From assembly GCA_937889645.1 (NCBI GenBank), contig CALBZE010000023.1, positions 50,996 through 114,995 on the forward strand: 64,000 bases of DNA. The letters are read 5' to 3'. The translations under genes were made by a program, and so were the position numbers. Every line of letters starts with the position of its first letter. The first letter of the stretch is position 1. Shown here one piece after another: positions 53,396 to 61,920 of the stretch. This stretch comes from an uncultured bacterium (lineage in GTDB: Bacteria > Gemmatimonadota > Gemmatimonadetes > Longimicrobiales > RSA9). The notes under the pieces were generated by a model that made no database searches, was not told the origin of the DNA, and saw nothing but the letters and a program-made list of their open reading frames with translations.

Positions 53396-54136
53396 ATGGC
53401 GCAGCACGTGGAACGCATCGATGAAGGCGAGGCGTTCGAGTTCGTGGGGTTCCGGTTGAGCTGGGGCGCGATCTTCGCCGGATTCGTGATCGCGCTGGTG
53501 ACGCAGGTGGTGCTGACGCTGATCGGCCTGGCCGTGGGGCTGGGCGCGCTCGATCTGGGTCCGGGCGGCACGCTCGAGCAGGTCGGGATCGGCGCCGGCA
53601 TCTGGGCCGTGCTCACCGGGCTGATCTCGTTGTTCGTGGGCGGGCTGGCCGCCGGGCATTTCGCGGGAATCCTGACTCGCCTGGACGGGGTGCTTCACGG
53701 CGTGCTCGTCTGGGGGCTGACGGTGATCGTGGCGGCGTGGGCGGTGACGTCGGGGGTCTCCTCGCTGCTCGGCGGGATGTTCGGCATGGCCGGGCAGACG
53801 GTGGCGTCCGCGGTGGGCGGTGCGGGCCGGGTGGGCGCGGCGGTGGTCGAGCGCGGCGACCTGTCGCAGGTCGCCGAGGGCGACGCCCGGCAGCGGATCG
53901 TCGCCGTGCTGGAGCAGCAGGGGCTGAGCCGTTCGCAGGCGCAGCAGGCGGCGCAACGGATCGAAGAGACGCAGCGGCAGGTCCAGCTACAGGCCGAGGA
54001 GGCGCGGCGTCGGGCGCCGGAGGTGGCCGAGCAGGTGGCGGGGACGGTCTCGTCGGCGATCTGGTGGATCCTGCTCGCGACAGTGCTTTCGCTGGCGGCG
54101 GCCGCGAGCGGCGCGGCGATCACGGCGCGAGAGTAG
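53396..54136 (+). CDS. multi-pass membrane protein with helical C-terminal insert, function unknown
   Basis: 246 aa. Four or five spans: LSWGAIFAGFVIALVTQVVLTLIGLAVGLGAL, GIGAGIWAVLTGLISLFVGGLAAGHFA, GVLVWGLTVIVAAWAVTSGVSSLLGGM, given in pieces, and a final SAIWWILLATVLSLAAAASGAAI. A coiled, Gln-rich segment (ARQRIVAVLEQQGLSRSQAQQAAQRIEETQRQVQLQAEEARRR, in pieces) lies before the last span. The fold is seen in many bacterial hypothetical proteins; role unknown. CAGGAGCGGGT precedes the ATG. Confidence 0.72.
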   Translation: MAQHVERIDEGEAFEFVGFRLSWGAIFAGFVIALVTQVVLTLIGLAVGLGALDLGPGGTLEQVGIGAGIWAVLTGLISLFVGGLAAGHFAGILTRLDGVLHGVLVWGLTVIVAAWAVTSGVSSLLGGMFGMAGQTVASAVGGAGRVGAAVVERGDLSQVAEGDARQRIVAVLEQQGLSRSQAQQAAQRIEETQRQVQLQAEEARRRAPEVAEQVAGTVSSAIWWILLATVLSLAAAASGAAITARE

Positions 54137-54165
54137 GCGTCGGGGCCCGAGCGTCGGGCGACCCG

Positions 54166-55644
54166 TCAAGGGATCGGGACGGGCGGGCGCTCGGGCACGC
54201 GGCGCGACAGGCGCTGCGCTAGGTCGAACGCGACGTCCTCGGGGAGGTCCTTGATGTACGCCGCGCCGCGGGGTCCACTGGCGGTGTCCACGACCAGGGT
54301 CGCGAGACCGTGCCGTCGCTGGAATGGGGACGATGCGACGTGCACGGTCTGGATCTTCCGGCGCGGGATGACCCACGTCGTCCGGCCCAAGAGCGCGTCG
54401 CGCGCGACGACGTAGTCGTCGACCACCGCGTAGCGGCGGTTGGCGTACGCGTTCCCGGCCAGGGCGTACGCGGGCGCGAGCAGGACCAGGAGCGTGAGCC
54501 ACCCGGGGTGGTGGAGAGGGCCGAGCGTGGCGGCCACGAGGACGATCGGCACGGCCAGCCGGACGAAGATCCGACGCCGGGCCCGGGGGTGGACCGGGAG
54601 CAGCGCCACGCAGCCGGGATCGAATCCGTCGAGGAGGCGAGCGACGAGCTGCGCCGCGCCTTCGCGGCTCGCGAGCGGGACGAACGCCTCGGGGTTCCGT
54701 TGCTGCCCCGGCACCGTCGCGCCGGCGGTCTCGATGCGGACGGCCGCGAGCTCGAACGGCCGTCGCAGGAGCGACTCCTCGATGCGGACCGCCTGCACGC
54801 GCCGGAGCGGCACGCTCCCTTCCCTGCGGGCGAGGAGCCCGTATCGCTTGCGCAATTCCCCGCCGACCCGCTCGAGCGTGAAGCCGTGGTATCCGACGAC
54901 GGATCCCACGATCGACAGGATCCACCCCACGAGGAGCACGGCGATCGCGCCGGCGACGACGAACGCGGCGATCGCGAGCGCGGGCGGCAGCGCCGGGAGC
55001 GCCGCCGGATCGATCGCCTCCGGCAGGTACTCGACCAGGCGGTCTTCGACGAACTGCATCAACCCCGCGAGCGCGGCGGCGACCACGCCGATCTCGTTGG
55101 CGGTCGCGCCGGCGACGATGAGCTCGCGGGTCGACAGCCGCGCGAGCGTCTCGACCGGCGTCGCCGCGCCCGCGGCGGCGTCGCGGGACGCGAGGAGCCG
55201 GGCGCGGAGCGCGTCCGCGTCGGCGCGGCCGAGGACGGAGATGACGCCCTCCGTCTTCTTGCCGCCCGCCGTCTCGATGTGGAGCGATGCGACGCCGAAG
55301 ATCCGCTCGAGCGGCTGCTGGCGCACGTCCACGTTCTGGATCCGGGCGAGCGGGATGATGCGATGCCGCCGCGCGAGGACGCCGGAATCGAGGATCAGGT
55401 CGTCGTCGGTCAGGCGGTAGCGGAAGCTGACGTAGCGGGCGATTGCCGCGGCGATCGCCGGGACGGCGAGGATGCCGAGTCCGACGGCAAGGGTACGGGC
55501 GACGCCGTCGTTTGCGGCGCCGGCCGCGCCCGCGATCGCGGGGAGCACGAGGTGCCGCGCGACGCGGATCGCCTCGAAGACGAGCGTGAGCGGGTGCAGC
55601 CGGCGCGGCCGGAACGCGTCCCGCTCCAACGCGTCAAACTCCAT
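54166..55644 (-). CDS. bacterial PH-domain (bPH2) membrane protein, YdbT-like
   Basis: 492 aa with three bPH2 units separated by paired membrane spans. The unit signature is SFRYRLTDDDLILDSGVLARRHRIIPLARIQNVDVRQQPLERIFGVASLHIETAG (given in parts), repeated as LRKRYGLLARREGSVPLRRVQAVRIEESLLRRPFELAAVRIETAG and as NRRYAVVDDYVVARDALLGRTTWVIPRRKIQTVHVASSPFQRRHGLATLVVDTASG. This is the YdbS/YdbT type. Role unknown; homologues in Bacillus protect against certain peptides. Last gene of the minus-strand operon; its start overlaps the previous gene by 11 bp. Confidence 0.82.
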   Translation of the reverse strand: MEFDALERDAFRPRRLHPLTLVFEAIRVARHLVLPAIAGAAGAANDGVARTLAVGLGILAVPAIAAAIARYVSFRYRLTDDDLILDSGVLARRHRIIPLARIQNVDVRQQPLERIFGVASLHIETAGGKKTEGVISVLGRADADALRARLLASRDAAAGAATPVETLARLSTRELIVAGATANEIGVVAAALAGLMQFVEDRLVEYLPEAIDPAALPALPPALAIAAFVVAGAIAVLLVGWILSIVGSVVGYHGFTLERVGGELRKRYGLLARREGSVPLRRVQAVRIEESLLRRPFELAAVRIETAGATVPGQQRNPEAFVPLASREGAAQLVARLLDGFDPGCVALLPVHPRARRRIFVRLAVPIVLVAATLGPLHHPGWLTLLVLLAPAYALAGNAYANRRYAVVDDYVVARDALLGRTTWVIPRRKIQTVHVASSPFQRRHGLATLVVDTASGPRGAAYIKDLPEDVAFDLAQRLSRRVPERPPVPIP

Positions 55645-56224
55645 CGTCGCCGCCCAGTGCGGCCAGCTGGTCGCGGAGGGACTCGGCGTGCGGGAGCGCG
55701 AGCCCCGGGATCCCGATCGCGCCGCCGACGGACCCGGCGGTGTGGACGACGACGCGGGCGAGGCCGAGGCGCCGCTCGAGGGGGCCCTGGCGCGTGTCGA
55801 CGTGCTGGATGCGCGCGTGCGGGACGATGCTCGTGGTGCGCCAGACCACGCCGCGCCGGACGACGAGGTCGGCCTGGCGGACGGCGAAGCCCCAGGCGCG
55901 ATAACGCGCCCGCGGCAGCAGCGAGGCGGTCGCGCCGGCCAGGGCGAGCGCGGCGAGCGCGATGAGCGCGGCGCCGAGCGTGTCGGCGAGCCAGGCGCCG
56001 CACGCGGCCGCGGCGATCGCCGTGGCGCCGGTCCACGCCGCAAGGCGGATGCGCCAGTAGCCGACCACGCGCGGATCGAGCGGGCGCAGTCCGGCGTCGG
56101 GGAGCGGCGGCGCGTGGGTTCCGGGGACCGACGGGCGATCGACCCCGGCCGGCGGCGGCGATGCCGCCGCGTCCGATGGGATGCCTGCGTCGGGGAGTTC
56201 GACCATGCTCGTGGGCTCCGTCAC
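55634..56224 (-). CDS. bPH2-domain membrane protein, YdbS-like
   Basis: 196 aa. After a 45-residue Pro/Ala-rich start come two spans (GATAIAAAACGAWLADTLGAALIALAALALAGA) and one bPH2 domain (WGFAVRQADLVVRRGVVWRT, ARIQHVDTRQGPLERRLGLARVVVHTAG). It pairs with the larger three-unit protein as YdbS pairs with YdbT. The start is best placed at GTG 56224, where GTGA overlaps the GGDEF stop; ATG 56206 is the alternative. The overlaps imply a coupled GGDEF-bPH2-bPH2 unit. Confidence 0.8.
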   Translation of the reverse strand: MTEPTSMVELPDAGIPSDAAASPPPAGVDRPSVPGTHAPPLPDAGLRPLDPRVVGYWRIRLAAWTGATAIAAAACGAWLADTLGAALIALAALALAGATASLLPRARYRAWGFAVRQADLVVRRGVVWRTTSIVPHARIQHVDTRQGPLERRLGLARVVVHTAGSVGGAIGIPGLALPHAESLRDQLAALGGDDGV

Positions 56225-57288
56225 CGCAAGGCCACGGCGCGGAAGACGATGTTGCGGCCTTCGCGCTTGGCGGCGTACAGCGCGCTGTCGGCGCACTGGA
56301 CCAGGTCCTCGTACGTGACGGCATCGTGCGGCGCGGTCGCCACGCCGGCGCTGATCGTCAGGCGCTTGCCGGGGAGGACGTGCGTGCCACGGAACGCGTG
56401 CTCCTCGACCACGCGGCGCAGGCGGTCGACCGCATTGTAGGCCTCGTCCTTGGGCGTGTTCATCATGATCAGCCCGAACTCCTCGCCCCCGTAACGCGCC
56501 AGGAAGTCGCTCGCGCGCAACTCCTTGCGCATGAGCTGAGCGAGCTCCTTGAGGATGACGTCGCCGGCCAGGTGGCCGAGCGCGTCGTTGTAGTTCTTGA
56601 AGTAATCTACGTCGATCATGACGAGCGAGCACTGCCCGCCGTAGCGGTGCATGCGCGACAGCTCGGCGCGGAGCGTCTCCTCGAAGCGGCGGCGGTTGGG
56701 CAGCCCGGTGAGCGGGTCCGTGAGCGCGAGTTCGAGGAGGCGCCTGCGGAGCGCGCGCGTTTCGACCCGGTCGCGGCGGATCCGCTCGAACACCACGCCG
56801 GCGTACAGGCAGACGATGAGGAAGGTTCCGATCGTGGCGGTCTCGATGCCGAGGGAGATCAGGTGCCCTTCGCGGAAGTTGATGTAGATCGCGGCCATGT
56901 ACGCGACGGCCATGAGGAAGCTGAGCGCGCCCACGCCGCGGAACCCGACGTTGCCCGCGACGAAGAGGAGCGCGACCAGCCACCCCATGAGCACGAGGAA
57001 CCGCAGCTCGACGATGACGAGCGCGTACGCGGCGAGCAGCCCTGCCGCGGCGGTCATGGGGACCCAGAGGTAGTGACGGTCGAACGTGAGTCGCTGATCG
57101 AGGCCGAGGTGGGGGATCAACCAGAGGGCGGCCTGGACGGCTGCGGTCAGGGCGGCGAGGGCGACCCAATCGGCGAAGTCGACGCCGGCGACGCCGAGTG
57201 CCTTGAGGACGATCCCGGCGGCGAGGGCGAGGGCGAACCCCAGGCTCGCCAGCAGCACGCCTCGCTTTCTTCGACGGGATTCATCCAT
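56221..57288 (-). CDS. membrane diguanylate cyclase (GGDEF)
   Basis: 355 aa. Six or so membrane spans fill residues 10-170, with no recognised sensor domain. A linker helix VETRALRRRLLELALTDPLTGLPNRR leads to the GGDEF domain with active site GGEEF (267-271) and the inhibitory I-site RASD (258-261) at the usual five-residue spacing. It should make cyclic di-GMP with product inhibition. It begins 35 bp after the patatin-barrel gene and overlaps the bPH2 gene by 4 bp, an operon that ties c-di-GMP synthesis to envelope proteins. Confidence 0.9.
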   Translation of the reverse strand: MDESRRRKRGVLLASLGFALALAAGIVLKALGVAGVDFADWVALAALTAAVQAALWLIPHLGLDQRLTFDRHYLWVPMTAAAGLLAAYALVIVELRFLVLMGWLVALLFVAGNVGFRGVGALSFLMAVAYMAAIYINFREGHLISLGIETATIGTFLIVCLYAGVVFERIRRDRVETRALRRRLLELALTDPLTGLPNRRRFEETLRAELSRMHRYGGQCSLVMIDVDYFKNYNDALGHLAGDVILKELAQLMRKELRASDFLARYGGEEFGLIMMNTPKDEAYNAVDRLRRVVEEHAFRGTHVLPGKRLTISAGVATAPHDAVTYEDLVQCADSALYAAKREGRNIVFRAVALR

Positions 57289-57323
57289 GGGTCGCCTCCG
57301 TGTTCATCGCCTCGGTTGCCGGG

Positions 57324-59396
57324 TCAGAACAGCGGTCCCACGTTCACATCGATGCGCCAGCTCCCATCGGTCGCTGCGCCGATGGCGACGCCGAGCGGCC
57401 CGACCGGCGTCGGCCAGACGGCGCCCAATTCGGCGCCGCCGACCGCGCGGCCGTTCGTCCCGGCGAGGTCGATCGGATCGTCGACGACGGCGGCGCGGAG
57501 ACGCAGTCGGAGAAAGCCCTCGAGCGCGATCGGCGCGGCGAGGTCCGCGCCGCCGAGCGCGATCGTGCGGGCGCGCAGCCGACCCCAGCGGAGCCCCGGC
57601 ACGCGGTGCTCGTCGCCGAGCGCGGGGAGCGCGTCGGGCGGCGCGGAGCCGGCGGTGTGTGCGGCTTCGGCGACGAGGGCGCCGAGCAGCCGGCCGGCGC
57701 GGCCGTCGATCGAGCCGCCGGCGTGCACGCGCTGGTAGTCGAACGCGCCCCAGCGCGCCTCGGCCTCGAGCAGCGGCTCGCGCCCGACGACCCTGACCGG
57801 AGACGGATCGCGGCCCACGCGCAGGAGCGGGCCCCACGCCGCGCCGTCGCCGCCGCCCTCGACGTCGACCCACTCCCCTCGAAAGAGCAACGCGGCGCGC
57901 GCCTCGGGCGCGACACGCCGCCAGCCGGCGCCGATCCAGCCGCCGGCGCGTCGGACCTCGGTGGTGCCGACGACGGCGTCGTCGACGTAACGGCGGATGT
58001 TTGACTCGCGATACGCGCCGCCGATCGACCAGGTCAGCGGCGGGCGCCAGGTCGAGTGCCGTCGGGCGGAAAGACTTGCCCAGCGCTCGAGCGCGTGACC
58101 GGAAATTGCCGCTTGGAATTCTGCGGCGCCGCCGCGCACTGTGCGATGTCGAAACGCCGCCCAGGCGCGGCCGCCGCGGTCGTTGTCGTAACCCGCGGCG
58201 CCGGCCAGCATTGTGCGTTCGATCATGGCGAGCTGAACGCGCAACCGGGGAGCGCGACCGGATGTTGCAGGATCCGGGCCAGGATCGAGGTCGGGAGGGG
58301 CCAGCGATGGCCAGACGCCGGTGAACAGGCCGGTCGCGTAGAGGCGGTCGACGGCGTCGAGGATCGCGCGGGCATCGAACGGGCCGGGCGCGATCCCGGC
58401 GAACGCGGCTCGCGCGAGCGCCCGCGTCGCCGGATCGCCGCCGACGATCTCGAGCGGGCCGATCGAGTCCGGCAGCGGCCGCGCGGGCTGGGGCGGCGAT
58501 GGGCCAGACTGGGGCGGAAGCGCGGCGAGCGTCGCCTCGAGGCCGGCTTCGAGGAGAGGCACCGGGTCTCGCGGGAAGAGCGCCTCGGGGAACTCGGGCG
58601 GGATCCGGGGCAGGATCCGCACGTCCGGCGCCGTGTCCGGGATCGCGTTCTCGAGGAGGAGCCGCAGCCCGCGCAGCCCGATCGCGAGCGGGTCGGTCTC
58701 CTCGATATCCGGCGGCGGGCGGATCACGTCCACGGCGACGATCGGGTCGCCGCCGAGCGCCCGCGCGACCGCGGTCGGCACGTTGTCGCGGATCCCTCCA
58801 TCGACGAGCCAGTCGTCGCCCCAGCGGACGGGCGCGAAGACGCCGGGGACGGCCATGCTCGCGCGGACGATGAGCGCGAGGTCGCCGCGGGCGGGGACGA
58901 CCGCCTGGCCGGTGTACAGACTCGCAGCGACCGCGCGGAATCGGCGCGGCAGGCGGTCGAAGTCGCCGAGGCTGCGCGCCTGCGCATCGAAGAGGAGCCG
59001 CACCAGGCGACGGTTGATGCGCCAGTCGGGGACGAGGCCGGAGGGCTGCTCGCCCCGATCCAGCTCGAGGATCGGGATCCGCGCCTCGAGGTCGGGGCCG
59101 ACGACGCGCGCGTCCGCGACGAAGAGCGCCGGCCAGTCCTGCTCCGCGATGATGCGCCAGATCTCCTCCGGCGCGTAGCCGGCCGCGTAGAGCGCTCCCA
59201 CGATCGCGCCCATGCTCGTCCCGACGACCAGCTTCGGGTCGCGGCCGAGCCGCTCGAGCCCGACGACCACGCCCCCGTGCGCTAGCCCCCGCGAGCCGCC
59301 GCCGCCCAGGACCAGCGCCTCCTGCGCCGGCGCCGAGGATGGAACGCCCCAGCTCAGGATGGCCAGCGCGGTGATAGCGGGCAGCGATCGCTTCAT
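57324..59396 (-). CDS. patatin-like phospholipase with POTRA and outer-membrane barrel (PlpD-type, type Vd)
   Basis: 690 aa with a signal peptide (SLPAITALAILSWGVPSSAPAQ). Patatin domain: oxyanion motif GGGGSRG (31-37), nucleophile Ser61 in GTSMG and catalytic Asp199 in DGGIRDN. Around 340-420 a POTRA-like unit (LEIVGGDPATRALARAAF, FDARAILDAVDRLYATGLFTGVW) precedes about 260 residues of amphipathic strands ending in VNVGPLF, a barrel terminus. The order matches PlpD, an autotransporter in which the lipase is displayed or released by its own barrel. First gene of the operon with GGDEF and bPH2 genes. Confidence 0.85.
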   Translation of the reverse strand: MKRSLPAITALAILSWGVPSSAPAQEALVLGGGGSRGLAHGGVVVGLERLGRDPKLVVGTSMGAIVGALYAAGYAPEEIWRIIAEQDWPALFVADARVVGPDLEARIPILELDRGEQPSGLVPDWRINRRLVRLLFDAQARSLGDFDRLPRRFRAVAASLYTGQAVVPARGDLALIVRASMAVPGVFAPVRWGDDWLVDGGIRDNVPTAVARALGGDPIVAVDVIRPPPDIEETDPLAIGLRGLRLLLENAIPDTAPDVRILPRIPPEFPEALFPRDPVPLLEAGLEATLAALPPQSGPSPPQPARPLPDSIGPLEIVGGDPATRALARAAFAGIAPGPFDARAILDAVDRLYATGLFTGVWPSLAPPDLDPGPDPATSGRAPRLRVQLAMIERTMLAGAAGYDNDRGGRAWAAFRHRTVRGGAAEFQAAISGHALERWASLSARRHSTWRPPLTWSIGGAYRESNIRRYVDDAVVGTTEVRRAGGWIGAGWRRVAPEARAALLFRGEWVDVEGGGDGAAWGPLLRVGRDPSPVRVVGREPLLEAEARWGAFDYQRVHAGGSIDGRAGRLLGALVAEAAHTAGSAPPDALPALGDEHRVPGLRWGRLRARTIALGGADLAAPIALEGFLRLRLRAAVVDDPIDLAGTNGRAVGGAELGAVWPTPVGPLGVAIGAATDGSWRIDVNVGPLF

Positions 59397-59428
59397 GCGA
59401 GGAGACCAACCAATCGGGGATTCGGGGG

Positions 59429-59456
59429 TAGACACCTGCAGCGTATGGTGTAGCTT
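59429..59456 (+). promoter_or_regulatory. candidate promoter of the YggX-like gene
   Basis: TAGACA (59429-59434), 16 bp, TAGCTT (59451-59456), in the 133-bp divergent gap. Both hexamers are imperfect. Confidence 0.35.
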
Positions 59457-59529
59457 ACGACGGTACACCGCGAACAGGCAACGAGAACGAGGCCGGCCGC
59501 ACCAGCGCCGGCGACCCGAAGGAGACGAC

Positions 59530-59808
59530 ATGGCCGACCTAACCTGCGTCCGTTGCGGCCAGCAGGGCAACCAGCTCGCGAAGCCTCCGTTCCGCAACGA
59601 GCTGGGCGAGCGCATCCACCAGTCCATCTGCCAGCGCTGCTGGGACCAGTGGCTCCGCCAGCAGACCGCGCTCATCAACCACTACGGCCTGGACGTGCGC
59701 GAGAAGGAAGCGCGCGACATGCTCACCGCGAACATGGAAGCGTTCCTCTTCCGCACCGGTCGCATGGACGAGATCGACACGTCGCAGCAGGGGAAGATCA
59801 GCTGGTGA
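59530..59808 (+). CDS. YggX-like (Fe(2+)-trafficking family) protein with two CxxC motifs
   Basis: 92 aa. From residue 20 on it aligns with YggX: PPFRNELGERIHQSICQRCWDQWLRQQTALINHYGLDV (in pieces; E. coli has PGELGKRI, WAQWQHKQTMLINE) and MLTANMEAFLF. YggX protects labile iron-sulfur clusters. Unlike that protein it has two CxxC pairs, Cys6-Cys9 and Cys34-Cys37, able to bind one metal ion. GAAGGAGACGAC precedes the ATG and a strong terminator follows. Confidence 0.8.
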   Translation: MADLTCVRCGQQGNQLAKPPFRNELGERIHQSICQRCWDQWLRQQTALINHYGLDVREKEARDMLTANMEAFLFRTGRMDEIDTSQQGKISW

Positions 59809-59892
59809 CCCCGTTGGCGACGTCGGTTCACCGGTCGCGGCGTCGTGTGACGCGTCGCGACGCGGCGTGACCCGTTGCGACGTCGCGCGACG

Positions 59893-59934
59893 TGACCGCT
59901 CTCGGGACGGCGTGTCCCGGGAGCGGTCAGTCTT
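59893..59934 (+). terminator. intrinsic terminator of the YggX-like gene
   Basis: TGACCGCTC..CGGGAC (59893-59908) pairs with GTCCCG..GAGCGGTCA (59914-59929), 16 bp with one G-T pair, followed by GTCTTTTC. Confidence 0.82.
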
Positions 59935-59959
59935 TTCTGGCCGCCCGCATCCCTGACGA

Positions 59960-59996
59960 TGTCATAATTCTTTTTTTTCATCACAATTTACATTGC
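59960..59996. other. A/T-rich island with oligo-T tract
   Basis: GTCATAATTC, a run of eight T (after one C), then CATCACAATTTACATTG: the most A/T-rich spot noticed in the window, about 150 bp before the tolC start. It may be an UP element or regulator site; TTTACA is a possible -35 but its -10 is poor. Confidence 0.45.
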
Positions 59997-60141
59997 CGGC
60001 CGCCCATGGCATAGCCCTTTCCTCGGGACGAGGGCCGAGGCCGGCGAGCGGCCCGACGTCGCGGATCGTCGATGACGTCCGGGCCGGTGAATCGGGATCG
60101 TGAGTCGGCCGGAGCCATCGAACCAGGTCAGGGAGGGGACG

Positions 60142-61668
60142 GTGCAGTCGAAGCGTAGGAGCCGTACGGCGTGCATCCTGGCGGGCGTCGTGGTGCTGCT
60201 GGCGGTCGCGGCGGAGGGTGCGCGGGCGCAGGGGCCGGTCACGCTGACGCTCGAGGAGGCGATCGAGCTGGCGCGGCGGAACAACCCGGCGTTCCGGATG
60301 CTGGCGAACGACGAGTCGGAGGCGGACTGGCGGGTACGGGAGGCGTACGCGGCGCTGCTGCCGACGAGCAGTGCGTCGTTGGCGTTCCAGTACGAGGGCG
60401 AGGGTCAGCCGCTGCTGGACCTGGCGCTGGCGGACCTGGGGGTGGACCGCGTGCCGGAGTCGTATTGGTCGAGCTATCGGCTGGCGGTGAACTACCAGCT
60501 TTCGGCGGAGCGGCTGTTCCGTCCGGGCGTGGAGCGGGCGAACCGGGAATCGACGGTCGCGGCGATCGAGGCGGCGGCGCGGACGCTGGAGCTGGACGTG
60601 ACGCGGCAGTACCTGTCGGCGTTGCGGGCGATGGACGCCGTCGAGCTGGCGACCAAGGACCTGGAGAGCGCGCGGGAGAACGAGGAGCTGGCGCTGGCGC
60701 GCGCGCGCGTGGGCGCGGGGACGCAGCTGGAGGTGAAGCAGGCGGAGGTGGAGCGGGGCCGGGCGGAGGTCGCGCTGTTGGAGGCGGAGCACCGGGTCCG
60801 GACGGAGCGGCTGCGGCTGCTGCAGCTCCTGGGGATCCAGCTCGACCGGGATCTCGTGCTGACGAGCGAGTTCGAGGTGTTCGAGCCGACGTGGGACGTG
60901 GACGAGCTGGTGGCGGAGGCGCTCGGCTCGCACCCGCAGATCCGGTCGTTGCGCGCGGCGGAGGCGGCGAGCAACGCGATGCGCAGGGCGGCGTGGGGCG
61001 AGTTCCTGCCGTCGCTCGCGCTGTCGGTCGGGTGGTCGGGCTTCTCCCGCGAGGTCGGCACGCCCGAGTACCTGATCGGGCAGGCGCGGAACCGGATGGC
61101 GAGCGCGCGGGAGTCGTGCGAGCTCCTGGGCCGCATCTCCGCGGGGCTGCCGGAGCCGCTCCCTGGGTACCCGATGGATTGCGCGGCGGCGTACACCCTC
61201 ACGCCGGCGGACGAGGCCGCGATCGTCGCGGAGAACGACGTCTTCCCGTTCGAGTTCACGCGTCAGCCGGTCTACGCGCAGCTCCAGGTTTCGATCCCGC
61301 TCTTCTCGGGCTTCCAGCGCAGGCGTCAGGTCGAGGCCGCACGCGTGGCCGCCGACGACGCCAGGCAGCGCCTGCGCGCGGCCGAGCTGGAGAGGCGGAC
61401 GATGGTCGCCGAAGCGCTGCTCACGCTCGAGACGGCGTACAGGCGCGTGTCGCTCGAGGAGCGGAATGCCTCGGCCGCGGCCGAACAGCTTCGCCTGGCG
61501 CGGCAGCGTTATCGCCTCGGCGCGGGGGACTTCCTCGAGCTGAGCCGGGCGGAGGCGGACAACGCCCGGGCGAACCGGGACCACCTCGCGGCGGTCTACT
61601 CGTTCCACGAGGCGCTGGTGGCGCTGGAGGCGGCGGTGGGGAGGCCGTTGCGGGGTCCGTCCCGGTGA
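60142..61668 (+). CDS. TolC-family outer-membrane efflux protein
   Basis: 508 aa with signal peptide (ACILAGVVVLLAVAAEGARAQ). Two OEP repeats of long helices and strands: TLTLEEAIELARRNNPAF, a barrel-type stretch (SASLAFQYEGEG, SYRLAVNYQLS), ARARVGAGTQLEVKQAEVERGRAEV, then QPVYAQLQVSIPLFSGFQRR and RQRYRLGAGDFLELSRAEADNARA. It forms the outer-membrane exit duct of an efflux system together with the adaptor and ATPase encoded next. GTG 60142 behind GGGAGGGGAC is preferred to the earlier GTG at 60100. Confidence 0.9.
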   Translation: MQSKRRSRTACILAGVVVLLAVAAEGARAQGPVTLTLEEAIELARRNNPAFRMLANDESEADWRVREAYAALLPTSSASLAFQYEGEGQPLLDLALADLGVDRVPESYWSSYRLAVNYQLSAERLFRPGVERANRESTVAAIEAAARTLELDVTRQYLSALRAMDAVELATKDLESARENEELALARARVGAGTQLEVKQAEVERGRAEVALLEAEHRVRTERLRLLQLLGIQLDRDLVLTSEFEVFEPTWDVDELVAEALGSHPQIRSLRAAEAASNAMRRAAWGEFLPSLALSVGWSGFSREVGTPEYLIGQARNRMASARESCELLGRISAGLPEPLPGYPMDCAAAYTLTPADEAAIVAENDVFPFEFTRQPVYAQLQVSIPLFSGFQRRRQVEAARVAADDARQRLRAAELERRTMVAEALLTLETAYRRVSLEERNASAAAEQLRLARQRYRLGAGDFLELSRAEADNARANRDHLAAVYSFHEALVALEAAVGRPLRGPSR

Positions 61669-61807
61669 ACGGCGTCGGCGAAGGGGGGCGCCGGCGCGGT
61701 CCGTTGCCGACGTCGCCCGTCGCCGCGCGGGTGTCCGGATTCGGGACGTCGCGTCCCGGGATCGCGCGGTCAATGGGGTGGTCGTGGAGGGTGGCGGAAC
61801 GTGTAAG

Positions 61808-61836
61808 TTGTTGATTTGCAGCAACCTGTGTAACAT
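61808..61836 (+). promoter_or_regulatory. promoter of the adaptor-ABC genes
   Basis: TTGTTG (61808-61813), 17 bp, TAACAT (61831-61836); start near 61843. An inverted repeat GTTG...CAAC (61807-61825) overlaps the -35 and could bind a regulator. The adaptor may thus be expressed separately from tolC. Confidence 0.6.
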
Positions 61837-61920
61837 CGTCGGATTGGCACGGAGATTGGCTCGAGGACGCCGGACGGGTCGGGTCGGTGGACCGGGCAAG
61901 GGCATGGGGGAGGAGTCGAG

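Noticed and set aside
49960..53424. Plus-strand frame of about 1150 codons across AsmA and csp
   Set aside because: Antisense to AsmA and runs through the csp promoter, leader terminator and csp gene in a different frame.
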